From: a virus
Virus record (IMG/VR): IMGVR_UViG_3300044799_000400
Span: 1-28,776 of that record
Direction: 5' to 3' (one strand)
DNA length: 28,776 nucleotides
Under the pieces are notes generated by a model. It was not told where the DNA came from. It worked only from the letters and a program-made list of their open reading frames with translations, and searched no databases. A program made the position numbers and the translations under genes. Below are positions 13,438 to 20,324 of this stretch, piece by piece (positions within the stretch are counted from its first letter, which is position 1; each line of letters opens with the position of its first letter).

Positions 13438-14160
13438 ATGCGTCGCCCGGTCTTGAAACCCCACATCTGGAAGGTCAAGGCCTTCACCGGCACGGTCAAG
13501 GCGCTCGAGGCTGCGCGGGCACTCGCCAGTTCCCGCCGCCCTCTGTCTCTGATCGTCGGCCCTGCCGGCACCGGCAAGACCTTCGCCGCCGAGTTCGTCG
13601 CCAGCCGCCACGGCGGGATCCGCATTGCGGTCTGCCCGCCCAGGGACCTGTTGACTCCCATGACTTTGCTGCAGGCGCTCGCCCGCGCCACCGGCCTCCC
13701 GGCCGAGACCTTTTCCAAGTCCGCCTCGCTCTGTGATGCCGTCACGGCCCGCCTGGCCCAGGGCCAGCATTTCATCATCCTGGATGAGGCCGATCGCTTG
13801 CACGCCTCCAACGCCGACTTGCTTCGCGACATCGCCGAGAATGCGGACGTGGCGATCTGTTTCCTGGGCTGCCCTGGTGCCCAGGCGGTCATCTCTCGGG
13901 TCCCGGCTACTCATCACCGGGTCGGCCTTGCCTACATCATCCCGCCGGTGGACCTGGACGACATGACGGGGATACTCTCCGGCTCTTTCGACGAGCCGAC
14001 CATCGTGGAGATCTACGAACAGACTGCCGGCAACCTGCGCCACCTGGAGGCTCTGGTCGGCCTCTTGGGCGAGGCCACCGCCGGCGCCAAGAAGCCCGAT
14101 ATGACTCCGGCTCTGGTCAAAGCCGTAGCCAGCCAATTCCTGCTGAAGGTGGCCGCGTGA
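13438..14160 (+). CDS. MuB-like AAA+ ATPase, transposition target factor
   Basis: A 240-residue protein starting at ATG 13438 (AAGGAG upstream). Walker A GPAGTGKT is at residues 41-48 and Walker B FIILDEAD at 112-119, followed by a sensor-like segment (ADVAICFLGCPGA) and a helical C-terminal domain (about 180-240) with DEPTIVEIYEQTAGNLRHLEALVG. MuB-type proteins coat target DNA, stimulate the transposase and direct it away from DNA already carrying the element. The location after the DDE transposase is diagnostic. It lacks the long N-terminal HTH appendage of Mu MuB (312 aa), so it is closer to IstB/TnsC-type minimal forms. TGA overlaps the next gene's ATG. Confidence 0.85.
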   Translation: MRRPVLKPHIWKVKAFTGTVKALEAARALASSRRPLSLIVGPAGTGKTFAAEFVASRHGGIRIAVCPPRDLLTPMTLLQALARATGLPAETFSKSASLCDAVTARLAQGQHFIILDEADRLHASNADLLRDIAENADVAICFLGCPGAQAVISRVPATHHRVGLAYIIPPVDLDDMTGILSGSFDEPTIVEIYEQTAGNLRHLEALVGLLGEATAGAKKPDMTPALVKAVASQFLLKVAA

Positions 14161-14450
14161 TGAACACCAAACCCGCCTATCACGATCCCTCCCCTGACGA
14201 GCTTTCGGTGCTCGATTTCCTCGGCCGCCGCGGGCGTCGCCAAACCCGCTCCGCCATTGACGGTGCTGTTCACCTCGGTGCCGATCTCGATGGCGTTATC
14301 TCGTCACTGCAGGTCGCCGGTTACATTCAACGCGTTGACGCGCCATCCATGTTTGAGGAAGAGACCCGTTGGCAGATCACTATCGAGGGCGCGCGCGCCC
14401 GCTACGCCAGCTCCCTCGTGGACATGTATTCAGAGGACGTCCCCGCATGA
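14160..14450 (+). CDS. Small winged-helix-like protein
   Basis: A 96-residue protein. ATG 14160 overlaps the ATPase TGA (ATGA junction). The fold pattern is helix-turn-helix plus wing: DELSVLDFLGRRGRRQTRSAIDGAV, DLDGVISSLQVAGYIQRVD, then RWQITIEGARARYASSLVD, consistent with a DNA-binding domain that reads paired sites. No named family is recognised. It belongs to the early operon through overlapping codons on both sides, so a regulatory or accessory replication role is inferred. Confidence 0.7.
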   Translation: MNTKPAYHDPSPDELSVLDFLGRRGRRQTRSAIDGAVHLGADLDGVISSLQVAGYIQRVDAPSMFEEETRWQITIEGARARYASSLVDMYSEDVPA

Positions 14451-14620
14451 GCCACCTCTTCCCAATCGGCCTCGCCTCGGCTATCTGCGTAATTGGATTG
14501 CTCGTCTATTCCGCCCTGTGGCTCGGGGTGCTCATCTATTCCGCTATCTGGGTCGGCGGCCGAGCCGACGAGAGTATAGAGGTCTGGCCGGCCCCGCCGG
14601 AGGAGGACCAGTCCCGATGA
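14447..14620 (+). CDS. Small membrane protein (57 aa)
   Basis: ATG 14447 overlaps the preceding TGA (ATGA). It is almost entirely hydrophobic for residues about 5-40 (LFPIGLASAICVIGLLVYSALWLGVLIYSAIWVGG), enough for one long or two short membrane spans, then ends with a polar acidic tail (ADESIEVWPAPPEEDQSR). Located inside the early operon, it could act in immunity, superinfection exclusion or lysis timing. No family is recognised. The next gene overlaps it in the same manner, which supports expression. Confidence 0.65.
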   Translation: MSHLFPIGLASAICVIGLLVYSALWLGVLIYSAIWVGGRADESIEVWPAPPEEDQSR

Positions 14621-14928
14621 GTTCTCATGCCCTCCTCGCTCCTGTCCTTGCCCGCCTTGATGGCGACCCGCCTCCGCCCGAGGCCTGGCGCCCCTGCGAG
14701 GACAAAGATCTCCTTCGCGCGCTCGCCGATAATCAGGCCCTGGCTGACATCGCCTGCGATCTCGGCCGCCCCATCGTGGACATCGAGTACCGTCTTCTGC
14801 AACTCGTGAACATGGGCATCCTGCCCGATACCATGTCTCCTGACACGAAGATCTCCATCCACCAGCACTATGTGATGCTGCACGCCCAGTCCGGGCGCAA
14901 ACCGTATACCCGCCGCCAAGTGGGATAG
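14617..14928 (+). CDS. Small helical, HTH-like early protein (103 aa)
   Basis: ATG 14617 overlaps the preceding TGA, and GGAGGAGGA lies ten bases upstream. The central part (DKDLLRALADNQALADIACDLGRPIVDIEYRLLQLVNMGIL) has the spacing of an HTH of the sigma or winged type. The C-terminal part is basic and polar. A long alternative ORF in this frame (from 14257) covers the two upstream genes and is rejected. Function unknown; a DNA-binding role in early transcription is inferred. Confidence 0.65.
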   Translation: MSSHALLAPVLARLDGDPPPPEAWRPCEDKDLLRALADNQALADIACDLGRPIVDIEYRLLQLVNMGILPDTMSPDTKISIHQHYVMLHAQSGRKPYTRRQVG

Positions 14929-14940
14929 GAGCCGACCGCC

Positions 14941-15537
14941 ATGCCGACCAACCGCCAAATCGCTCGCCTCTACGCCCTGGCCAATCGCGCGGGTTTGCCG
15001 CGTGACCAGGTCCACAAGGAGATGCTCGACCGCTATGGGGTGATGTCCTCAAAGGCATTGCTGCCTCACCAGTATGAGAGTTACACCACTGATCTGCAGC
15101 GCCGCGACAAGCCGCCCAACCGCACCTATCGCGCCGGCGACCTGGCCTCCGAGATGGAGATCCGCCGCGCCGTCACCTCGGCGGTCCTCTGGGGCCCGCT
15201 GAAAGATTGGGGTACACCCGACAATCCTGGCAGGCCCGACAATCCTGGTAGGCCCGACAATCCTGTCGGGCAATCCCGTTCCGAAGCCAACACCCTGGCC
15301 GTCATCATTGACGACTTCCGCCGCTATCGCGTCCGCACCCAGCGCATCTCTGAGAAGCAGTTCGCCGAGATCTGCGCCAAGGTCCGCGCCGTGCCCGTCG
15401 AGATCTTCCGCCAGGCGGCGAAAGTCTGGTTGGAGCAGTACCGCACGAAAAATGAGCGGTACTTCTTCGGCATCTGCCAGCACATCATGGCCGACACAGA
15501 GGCCGCAGCCGCGGCCCAGGTCCGCGCCGTTTCCTGA
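14941..15537 (+). CDS. GemA/gp16-like protein with an in-frame triple REP unit
   Basis: A 198-residue protein starting at ATG 14941, with TAGGAG nine bases upstream. The N-terminal 55 residues (NRQIARLYALANRAGLPRDQVHKEMLDRYGVMSSKAL) match the small helical domain shared by Mu gp16/GemA and the ends of several phage recombination proteins. The C-terminal half is a helical domain (LAVIIDDFRRYRVRTQRISEKQFAEIC; IFRQAAKVWLEQYR). Between them lies GTPDNPGRPDNPGRPDNPVG, produced by one full REP and two 18-bp partial units. The insertion falls in the linker and does not interrupt either domain. GemA modulates host gene expression in Mu. Placement with Gam in the early region fits, but the C-terminal half is not identified. 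Confidence 0.6.
   Translation: MPTNRQIARLYALANRAGLPRDQVHKEMLDRYGVMSSKALLPHQYESYTTDLQRRDKPPNRTYRAGDLASEMEIRRAVTSAVLWGPLKDWGTPDNPGRPDNPGRPDNPVGQSRSEANTLAVIIDDFRRYRVRTQRISEKQFAEICAKVRAVPVEIFRQAAKVWLEQYRTKNERYFFGICQHIMADTEAAAAAQVRAVS
15212..15271 (+). repeat. Triple REP unit (18-bp steps) inside the GemA-like gene
   Basis: Two partial units (15212-15229 and 15230-15247) and one full REP (15248-15271). The 18-bp steps preserve the reading frame and give the RPDNPG repeats. Confidence 0.9.
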
Positions 15538-15539
15538 TT

Positions 15540-15597
15540 GTAGGCCCGACAATCCTGTCGGGCGATTCCGAGTGCCCGACAGGATTGTCGGGCCTAC
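15540..15597. repeat. REPIN: perfect inverted pair of 24-bp REPs
   Basis: A plus copy (15540-15563) and a minus copy (15574-15597) are exact inverse complements with a 10-base spacer. GTAGs are outermost. The pair sits between the GemA-like stop (two bases away) and the Gam start. Confidence 0.95.
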
Positions 15598-15617
15598 AAC
15601 GAAAGGGGCTATCTCCC

Positions 15618-16163
15618 ATGGCCAAGTCCAAAGTCTCCGCCGAGCCCGTAATCAAGTCGTGGCAGGAGGTGGACGATGCCGCCCGCGATCTCGCCATCGC
15701 CGAGCGTACCATCTCCTCAGCGACGGCGAAGATCAACGCCAAGATGGAGAAGCTCCGCCAGGAACTGGCGGAGGCGACCGCCGCCGACATGGTCATCGCC
15801 GACCGCCTCAAGCGCGACATCAAGGACTTCGCCAAGGCGAACAAGTCCGCCTTCGGGCCTCCGGGCGGCGGCGAGAAGCGCAGCCGCGCCCTCAATCACA
15901 TCGTCCTGGGGTTCCGCCTGAGCCCGGCCAAGCTGGTCAACTTGAGCGGCTGGACCTGGAAGAAGATCGCCGAGGCCCTCCAGGCGGCCAAGCAGAAGGC
16001 CCTCTATCGCACGGTGGTCGAGGCCAACAAGGAGGCCATCCACGAGGGTTACAAATCCGGCAACCTGGATGATGCCGGCTTGAAAGACTTGGGCATGAAG
16101 GTCGAGCAGGCTGACGAGTTCGAGTACGAACTCATCAACACCGCCCCCCAGCCCACAACCTGA
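15618..16163 (+). CDS. gam: Gam-like host-nuclease inhibitor
   Basis: A 181-residue protein starting at ATG 15618 (AAGGGG 11 bases upstream, just after the REPIN). The N-terminal half is a long helical hairpin (EVDDAARDLAIAERTISSATAKINAKMEKLRQELAEATAADMVIADRLKRDIKDFAKANKSAF), then a short beta segment (GEKRSRALNHIVLGFRLSPAKLVNLSGWTWKKIAEAL) and a C-terminal helix. This is the layout of Mu Gam, which binds linear DNA ends and shields them from exonucleases. Mu Gam is 174 residues. The start next to the REPIN means transcription passes through that hairpin pair. Confidence 0.8.
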   Translation: MAKSKVSAEPVIKSWQEVDDAARDLAIAERTISSATAKINAKMEKLRQELAEATAADMVIADRLKRDIKDFAKANKSAFGPPGGGEKRSRALNHIVLGFRLSPAKLVNLSGWTWKKIAEALQAAKQKALYRTVVEANKEAIHEGYKSGNLDDAGLKDLGMKVEQADEFEYELINTAPQPTT

Positions 16164-16170
16164 TCTCTTC

Positions 16171-16240
16171 CGTCCTTCCCGTCCGAAGGACGGTCAGCCC
16201 CGCCATGCGGGGCTCACCTGCCGGGTGTTTCAACACTCGG
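16171..16240 (+). other. Cluster of three stable hairpins
   Basis: Three back-to-back stems with short loops: CGTCCTTC/GAAGGACG (16171-16192), AGCCCCGC/GCGGGGCT (16196-16214) and CCGGGTGT/ACACTCGG with one wobble (16221-16240). They lie eight bases after the Gam stop and could be a terminator or attenuator cluster, although no T-tract follows, or a small structured RNA. Confidence 0.5.
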
Positions 16241-16254
16241 CCTCGGAGCCCATC

Positions 16255-16455
16255 ATGCCGCCAACCTGCAAACACTTGGATCCGCGCGGCCACTTCGCGC
16301 CCCAGTCGCCCTCCTGGTACTGGTGCCAGCGCCGGTCATTTCAGCCGATCCCGGTTCTGAACTGCGGCCCGCAGTGCCACGCATACTCGGTAGGCCCGAC
16401 AATCCCGGTAGGCCCGACAATCGTGTCGGGCAATCCATCCAAGGAGATGACCGCC
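16255..16455 (+). CDS. Possible small Cys-rich protein fused in frame to the next gene
   Basis: ATG 16255 has GGAG six bases upstream. The reading frame is open through a partial and a full REP directly into the next gene at 16456 with no stop, so a 214-residue fusion is possible. The first 45 residues contain four Cys and two His (TCKHLD, WYWCQRR, LNCGPQCH), which suggests a small zinc-binding unit. The REP read as VGPTIPVGPTIVSG may have removed the original stop. Two separate genes and one fused gene cannot be told apart here. Confidence 0.35.
16390..16431 (+). repeat. Partial plus full REP in tandem
   Basis: A 16-base 5' part (16390-16405) and a full copy with one loop change (16408-16431), the same layout as at 8864-8905. 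It is translated as VGPTIPVGPTIVSG if the fusion ORF is used. Confidence 0.85.
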
Positions 16456-16899
16456 ATGCCGAAAGGCAAGCAGATCGAATGGACCGAAGCCGCCAACCTC
16501 ACCGTCGAGGGCGCACCGGAGGAGCTGCAGCTCTGGGCTTGGGCCCAGGAGCAGCGGGATCAAGGTGTGAGCCTGAACAAGTTGGGCCAGCAGATCGGCT
16601 GCGCCGGCACCTCCGTCCGCAAAGCGATCGAGAAGCATAGCCCCTGGAAGGCATCATCGCAGCCCTCTGCCGCCCCCCCTCCGCCCGTCCCACTGCCCAC
16701 AAGCCCGGCCCTTGCCCCCGAGCCCGATCCGGACTTCCAGCCTATCGCCTTCCGCCTCGCCGAAGGCGATCTCTCCTCCAGCAATCGTGGCGTCCTGATC
16801 GCCTTCATCGAGTTCATGGACCTCGGCGAGGCAGCCCTCTACTTCGCCGCCGGCTGGAAGGAGCGCGGCCTGCAGCCCGTCCTCCCATCGCCCAACTGA
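16456..16899 (+). CDS. Unknown protein with HTH, Pro-rich linker and C-terminal domain
   Basis: A 147-residue protein starting at ATG 16456 with AAGGAG about ten bases upstream. Residues about 23-60 resemble an HTH (LQLWAWAQEQRDQGVSLNKLGQQIGCAGTSVRKAIEKH). A Pro/Ala linker (about 65-92) leads to a 55-residue C-terminal domain (FQPIAFRLAEGDLSSSNRGVLIAFIEFMDLGEAALYFAAGWKERG). It may be a middle-gene activator or packaging-related DNA-binding factor, as it lies between early and packaging genes, but no family is recognised. See 16255 for a possible N-terminal fusion. Confidence 0.65.
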   Translation: MPKGKQIEWTEAANLTVEGAPEELQLWAWAQEQRDQGVSLNKLGQQIGCAGTSVRKAIEKHSPWKASSQPSAAPPPPVPLPTSPALAPEPDPDFQPIAFRLAEGDLSSSNRGVLIAFIEFMDLGEAALYFAAGWKERGLQPVLPSPN

Positions 16900-16921
16900 T
16901 CGCCGCCCAGGGGAATCTCTT

Positions 16922-17173
16922 ATGGCCGCGAAAATCGAACATCATTACACACTCCGAGAGGCCGCGGAGATCATCTCCGGGCGGACCGCCTTGCACATTA
17001 CCTACGACATAGTCCGAATGCGTCTACAGCGCGATGCTGCCCGCGCGCAACCAACTTGTCCGGCCAGGTTCGTCTACCTGCGCAAGTCCGCCCGCCACCC
17101 GTTCCCAATCCGTTGCATCGCCGAGGGCAAGCAGCTCGAGTTGCTGCAAACCTGGCTTCTGCAGAACACGTAA
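16922..17173 (+). CDS. Small DNA-binding-like protein (83 aa)
   Basis: It starts at ATG 16922 (GGGG eight bases upstream). The first half (YTLREAAEIISGRTALHITYDIVRMRLQRD) has the spacing of an excisionase or MerR-like winged HTH (TLREAAEIIS ... VRMRLQRDAA). The second half (FVYLRKSARHPFPIRCIAEGKQLELLQTWLLQNT) could be the wing and a dimer helix. It sits 10 bases upstream of the small terminase gene. No catalytic motifs. The role is inferred from pattern only. Confidence 0.6.
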   Translation: MAAKIEHHYTLREAAEIISGRTALHITYDIVRMRLQRDAARAQPTCPARFVYLRKSARHPFPIRCIAEGKQLELLQTWLLQNT

Positions 17174-17182
17174 GGGGATCCG

Positions 17183-17944
17183 ATGAGACGAACCTCCGAG
17201 TGGAACAAAGCCCGGCCCGAGAAGGAGCCGGGCAAGCCGGGCCAGCACTGGGCCGGTGTCACTGAACTGGCCGGCTACAAGGCCCCGGACCTCCCCCACG
17301 GCTATCCCGAGGTCCCCGGCGTCATAGAGGCTCGCTGCAAGATCTGCCAGATCTATCGGACCAACCGGGAACTCTTCCATTGGGTGAATGCTAAGCTGAT
17401 GGATGGCAGCCCCCCCAGCGAGATCCATGCCAGGCTCCTGGATGAGGGCATCGAGGTCCGGGGTCAGACCCTCTCTCGTCACAAGAGTTGGCACCTCCTC
17501 CCCTTCCTCATGAAGAGCATGGAGTTGCACCACCAGATCATGGTCTGGACATCTACCATCTCCGACGACGTGCAGGATCAGAACCTGGCGGTGTTGCTGG
17601 CCCGAATGTTGGCCACAGCCTGTCTGATTGCCGTAGGTCCCCTGGATCCGGCAGAGATCCAAAAGCTCCCCGTCGAGAAGCGGGTCAAGTTGGCGCTGGC
17701 CGCGGCGGAAACCCTGGGCAAGGTGCAGGCCGGCGATGCCGCCACCAGGCTTGCCATCGAGAACCTCAAGCTCAAGGCCATCCAACTCAAGGAGAAGGAC
17801 AGGGCGCTCTTCAACGTCGCGATGGACGCCTTCCGGAGCGAGCTCCAAAGCCGCCCCGAACTGCTCGCCAAGATCGAACCCATCCTCCAGCAACTGGCCG
17901 AGGGCGCGGGTCCCTCCGAAGTGGAGCATGAGCCTGATGGGTAG
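17183..17944 (+). CDS. Small terminase subunit (Mu gp27 / DUF3486-like)
   Basis: A 253-residue protein starting at ATG 17183 with AAGGGG five bases upstream. An HTH covers about residues 62-95 (HWVNAKLMDGSPPSEIHARLLDEGIEVRGQTLSRHKSWHL), the type found in Mu gp27 and other small terminases, preceded by a possible metal site (ARCKICQIYRTN). The remainder is alpha-helical with a long coiled segment (KLPVEKRVKLALAAAETLGKVQ; LKLKAIQLKEKDRALFNVAMDAFRSELQ). Small terminases recognise phage DNA and load the large subunit. Its stop overlaps the large terminase start by 17 bases, supporting the assignment. Confidence 0.8.
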   Translation: MRRTSEWNKARPEKEPGKPGQHWAGVTELAGYKAPDLPHGYPEVPGVIEARCKICQIYRTNRELFHWVNAKLMDGSPPSEIHARLLDEGIEVRGQTLSRHKSWHLLPFLMKSMELHHQIMVWTSTISDDVQDQNLAVLLARMLATACLIAVGPLDPAEIQKLPVEKRVKLALAAAETLGKVQAGDAATRLAIENLKLKAIQLKEKDRALFNVAMDAFRSELQSRPELLAKIEPILQQLAEGAGPSEVEHEPDG

Positions 17945-19598
17945 CATCGCCTCCCAGCTTCTGGGCACATCCCTCTCCGTGCCGGCCTCCCCGGTCGCTT
18001 TCTTCCGGGATCACATCCGACCCGACAATCGCGCCTGGTCGTTCACCGGCCATGAGTATCTGCGCGCTATGATTGCCGATGAGTGCGATCATATTGTCGT
18101 GCAGAAGGCCGCTCAGATGGGCGTTTCCACCGTCGCTATCGGCCGCCTCATCCACTGGTCTCTCTTGGGCCACAAGGTCGGCTACTACCTCACCGATCGC
18201 GATTTCATGGCACACTTCGTGCAGGACCGCTTCGACCCGATCATCAACTCCGACGAACTCCTCGCCCAGGCCACGATGGAGGGCGCAACCTTCGAGGATC
18301 CGGCCGCGGCCGCGCGCCGCCGCCGCAAGGGCGCCGATAACCTGCGCCTCAAGCACATCGGCCAGGGCTCCGCCTGGTTTATGGGCCTGCAGAAACGCAA
18401 GGACGTCAAGTCGCTGGACCTGGACGCCTTCATCCTGGATGAGGTGGATGAGACCGATCAGGACCTCGCCGCCTGGCTGGACGACCGGGTGCTTCACTCC
18501 GCCTTCCAGCGCCGGATCGAGTTGTCCCAGCCCTCCGTCCCCGAGTGGGGCATTGCGGAGCGGTACGACGCCTCCGACCAGAAGTGCTATCTGCACCGCT
18601 GCCCGCGTTGTCGCACCTGGCACTGCCTGGAGGAGGAATGGCCCGACTGTCTGGTTTCTCACCAGGGCGCCGCGAGGATCGTCTGCATCCGTTGCGGCGC
18701 CCGCATCCGCGGAGGTAAGACTGAATGGGTGGCCAAGCACGCGGACCGCCCCATCTCCGGCTATCGGCTCTCCCAACTCTTCGGCCCGGCGATCTCCGAT
18801 CAGCAGATCGCCACCAGGTGGCAAGCCGCCGAGAAGTCCCGCACTCTCCGCGAGAACTTCAGCATCTCTATCCTGGGCCTGCCCTTCCCTGGCGATCGCC
18901 AGCCCCTCTCCGAGGAAGTCCTCAAGCGCTCCTGCGGCGACTGGGGCCTCGGCCTGGGTTCTTACTTGGCCAGGCTGCCCGGCCACGTCAGGCCGCTGGT
19001 GCTGGCCGGCATTGACGTCGGCGATCTCCTGCACCTGGTGATCGGGGTCCTGCATGAGGATCGTCTCTCCGTGGTGGAGGCGCAGATCCTTCACGACGAT
19101 TGGGACGGGCTCGCCGATGTACTGGCCCCCGTCGACTTCTTCGTCATTGACGCCATGCCCTATAAGTCCGATGCCAAGCGCCTCTGCCGCCGCCCTGGCC
19201 TCAATGGGGCGCTGGTCTACACCAGCGCCGAGAGCCAGAGCGTGGACTATGAGGAGAAGCACGCCCAGGTCCCCGTCCGAGTGATCAAGGACAATCGCAC
19301 CGGCCTGGTGGATGAGATGGCCAGCGAGATGGCCTCGGGCTTCCTGAGGCTCCCTGCCGCCCGCCTCGACGCCACGCAGCTCCTCAAGCGGCACTGCAAG
19401 CGCCTGGTGAAGGACTTCAACCCGCTCAGCGGCAAGTTCGAGTACAAGAAACACACCGAGAACCATTACGGGATGGCCCTGACGCATCTTTCCCTCGCCC
19501 GCCGCGTCGCCGAGGATCTGCATCTGGGCCCCTGCGACCCCCTGGGCGACCCCGATAGTTTCAGCGGAGGTGAGCGCATTGTTCCATCCGACTTCTGA
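17928..19598 (+). CDS. Large terminase subunit (ATPase/nuclease)
   Basis: A 556-residue DNA-packaging motor starting at ATG 17928; ATG 17937 is an alternative. The ATPase half has a Walker A-like segment (KAAQMGVST, about 60-68) and Walker B LDAFILDEVDE with D171/E172. A zinc-binding pair, CPRC (225-228) and CIRC (253-256), separates the ATPase from the nuclease half, an arrangement seen in GpA-type terminases. The nuclease half has LAGIDVG (about 364) and FVIDAMPYKSDA, acidic motifs expected in the RNase H-like fold, and ends with NHYGMALTHLSLARRVAEDL. Mu packages by headful, and this enzyme should do the same. It overlaps the small subunit gene and is free of REPs. Confidence 0.9.
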   Translation: MSLMGSIASQLLGTSLSVPASPVAFFRDHIRPDNRAWSFTGHEYLRAMIADECDHIVVQKAAQMGVSTVAIGRLIHWSLLGHKVGYYLTDRDFMAHFVQDRFDPIINSDELLAQATMEGATFEDPAAAARRRRKGADNLRLKHIGQGSAWFMGLQKRKDVKSLDLDAFILDEVDETDQDLAAWLDDRVLHSAFQRRIELSQPSVPEWGIAERYDASDQKCYLHRCPRCRTWHCLEEEWPDCLVSHQGAARIVCIRCGARIRGGKTEWVAKHADRPISGYRLSQLFGPAISDQQIATRWQAAEKSRTLRENFSISILGLPFPGDRQPLSEEVLKRSCGDWGLGLGSYLARLPGHVRPLVLAGIDVGDLLHLVIGVLHEDRLSVVEAQILHDDWDGLADVLAPVDFFVIDAMPYKSDAKRLCRRPGLNGALVYTSAESQSVDYEEKHAQVPVRVIKDNRTGLVDEMASEMASGFLRLPAARLDATQLLKRHCKRLVKDFNPLSGKFEYKKHTENHYGMALTHLSLARRVAEDLHLGPCDPLGDPDSFSGGERIVPSDF

Positions 19599-19869
19599 CC
19601 CCACATCGGGCGACCGCATCGGGTCACCCCTACCTTCCTCCATAGGGGCAGGCCTATCTGCCTGCCCGAACGCCTTCGACTATAGCCGCGCTGTCCTGAT
19701 CGCCGAGGGCCAGATGCTGACCGACCGCATAGATGTCCTCGCCGCGAATGGCAATCACACTATGGCGGATCGTTCCCGCCGCAACCTATCCTCGATCAAT
19801 GATGCCCTGGCCGCCCTGCAGCTCCCGGCCGTCCGGCTCGCCGCCCTCACTGGCAATCTGAAACATTGA
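19579..19869 (+). CDS. Small phage protein containing a translated family 3 hairpin
   Basis: A 96-residue protein starting at TTG 19579 (GGAGG eight bases upstream) or GTG 19570. It overlaps the terminase stop. After a polar N-terminus the frame passes through a palindrome read as GAGLSACPNAF. The rest is a helical unit (YSRAVLIAEGQMLTDRIDVLAANGNHTMADRSRRNLSSINDALAALQLP). The helical part resembles small head-tail proteins encoded between terminase and portal, but no family is recognised. Confidence 0.6.
   Translation: MFHPTSDPTSGDRIGSPLPSSIGAGLSACPNAFDYSRAVLIAEGQMLTDRIDVLAANGNHTMADRSRRNLSSINDALAALQLPAVRLAALTGNLKH
19642..19667 (+). repeat. ATAG-led hairpin, family 3, inside a CDS
   Basis: ATAGG before a perfect 8-bp stem GGGCAGGC/GCCTGCCC with loop CTATCT. 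It has the same plan as the REPs and a different sequence. Confidence 0.65.
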
Positions 19870-19884
19870 CAGAGGTGCAATCTC

Positions 19885-19947
19885 ATGTCCTGGACAGCGA
19901 GGATAACCATTGACGATCATCGCCCGGCAGTGGGCGGCCTGGTTTGA
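19885..19947 (+). pseudogene. Truncated duplicate of the next small gene
   Basis: ATG 19885 opens MSWTARITIDD and stops after 20 codons. The next gene (20073) opens MPWTARITLDG, and the bases before both ATGs match (AGGTGCA). It is therefore a 5' fragment of a duplicated gene. The following bases 19948-20058 contain another open stretch (GVLGGPDILQGLGSPLLITQ and QGYGG, ending in TAA) in a different frame, so a second degraded small gene is likely. Confidence 0.55.
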
Positions 19948-20072
19948 GGACATTGAGGGAGGAGGGGCGGAGCCGCGGAGTGCTGGGCGGGCCGGACATC
20001 CTGCAGGGCCTGGGGAGCCCGCTACTGATCACGCAGGGATACGGAGGATAACGAAAACGGAGGTGCAGTGAT

Positions 20073-20324
20073 ATGCCCTGGACAGCACGCATAACGCTCG
20101 ACGGTGACAAGCCCGACGTGGGCACCGCGACGGCCACCTGGAACGCGGGCGAGCCCGACGAGTTCAGCTACTCGTGCCGGGTGAAGGTCTCGATGACTGA
20201 GGGCAAGGCCTTCGCCAGGGAGGCCAATGCCGCGCACACAAAGGCCGCAGCCAAGACCGCCCGCGAGGGGTCTCTGGCGAAGATATTGACTGACTTGCTC
20301 ACTGCAGAGGAGGCGGCATCCTAA
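20073..20324 (+). CDS. Small unknown phage protein (83 aa)
   Basis: It starts at ATG 20073 with GGAGGTG eight bases upstream. The first half is a beta hairpin type (MPWTARITLDGDKP; TATATWNAGEPDEFSYSCRVKVS), the second a Lys/Ala-rich helix (EGKAFAREANAAHTKAAAKTAREGSLAKILTDLL). Stop and next start share one base (TAATG). Probably a structural or assembly factor of the fibre cluster. A truncated copy lies just upstream. Confidence 0.65.
   Translation: MPWTARITLDGDKPDVGTATATWNAGEPDEFSYSCRVKVSMTEGKAFAREANAAHTKAAAKTAREGSLAKILTDLLTAEEAAS

Noticed and set aside
13195-14136. A 313-codon minus-strand ORF opposite the MuB-like ATPase
   Set aside because: Antisense shadow of a GC-rich gene. The plus strand has Walker A and B motifs and a good start site.
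17811-19643. A 610-codon minus-strand ORF opposite the large terminase
   Set aside because: Antisense shadow. The plus strand has the ATPase, zinc and nuclease motifs of a large terminase.
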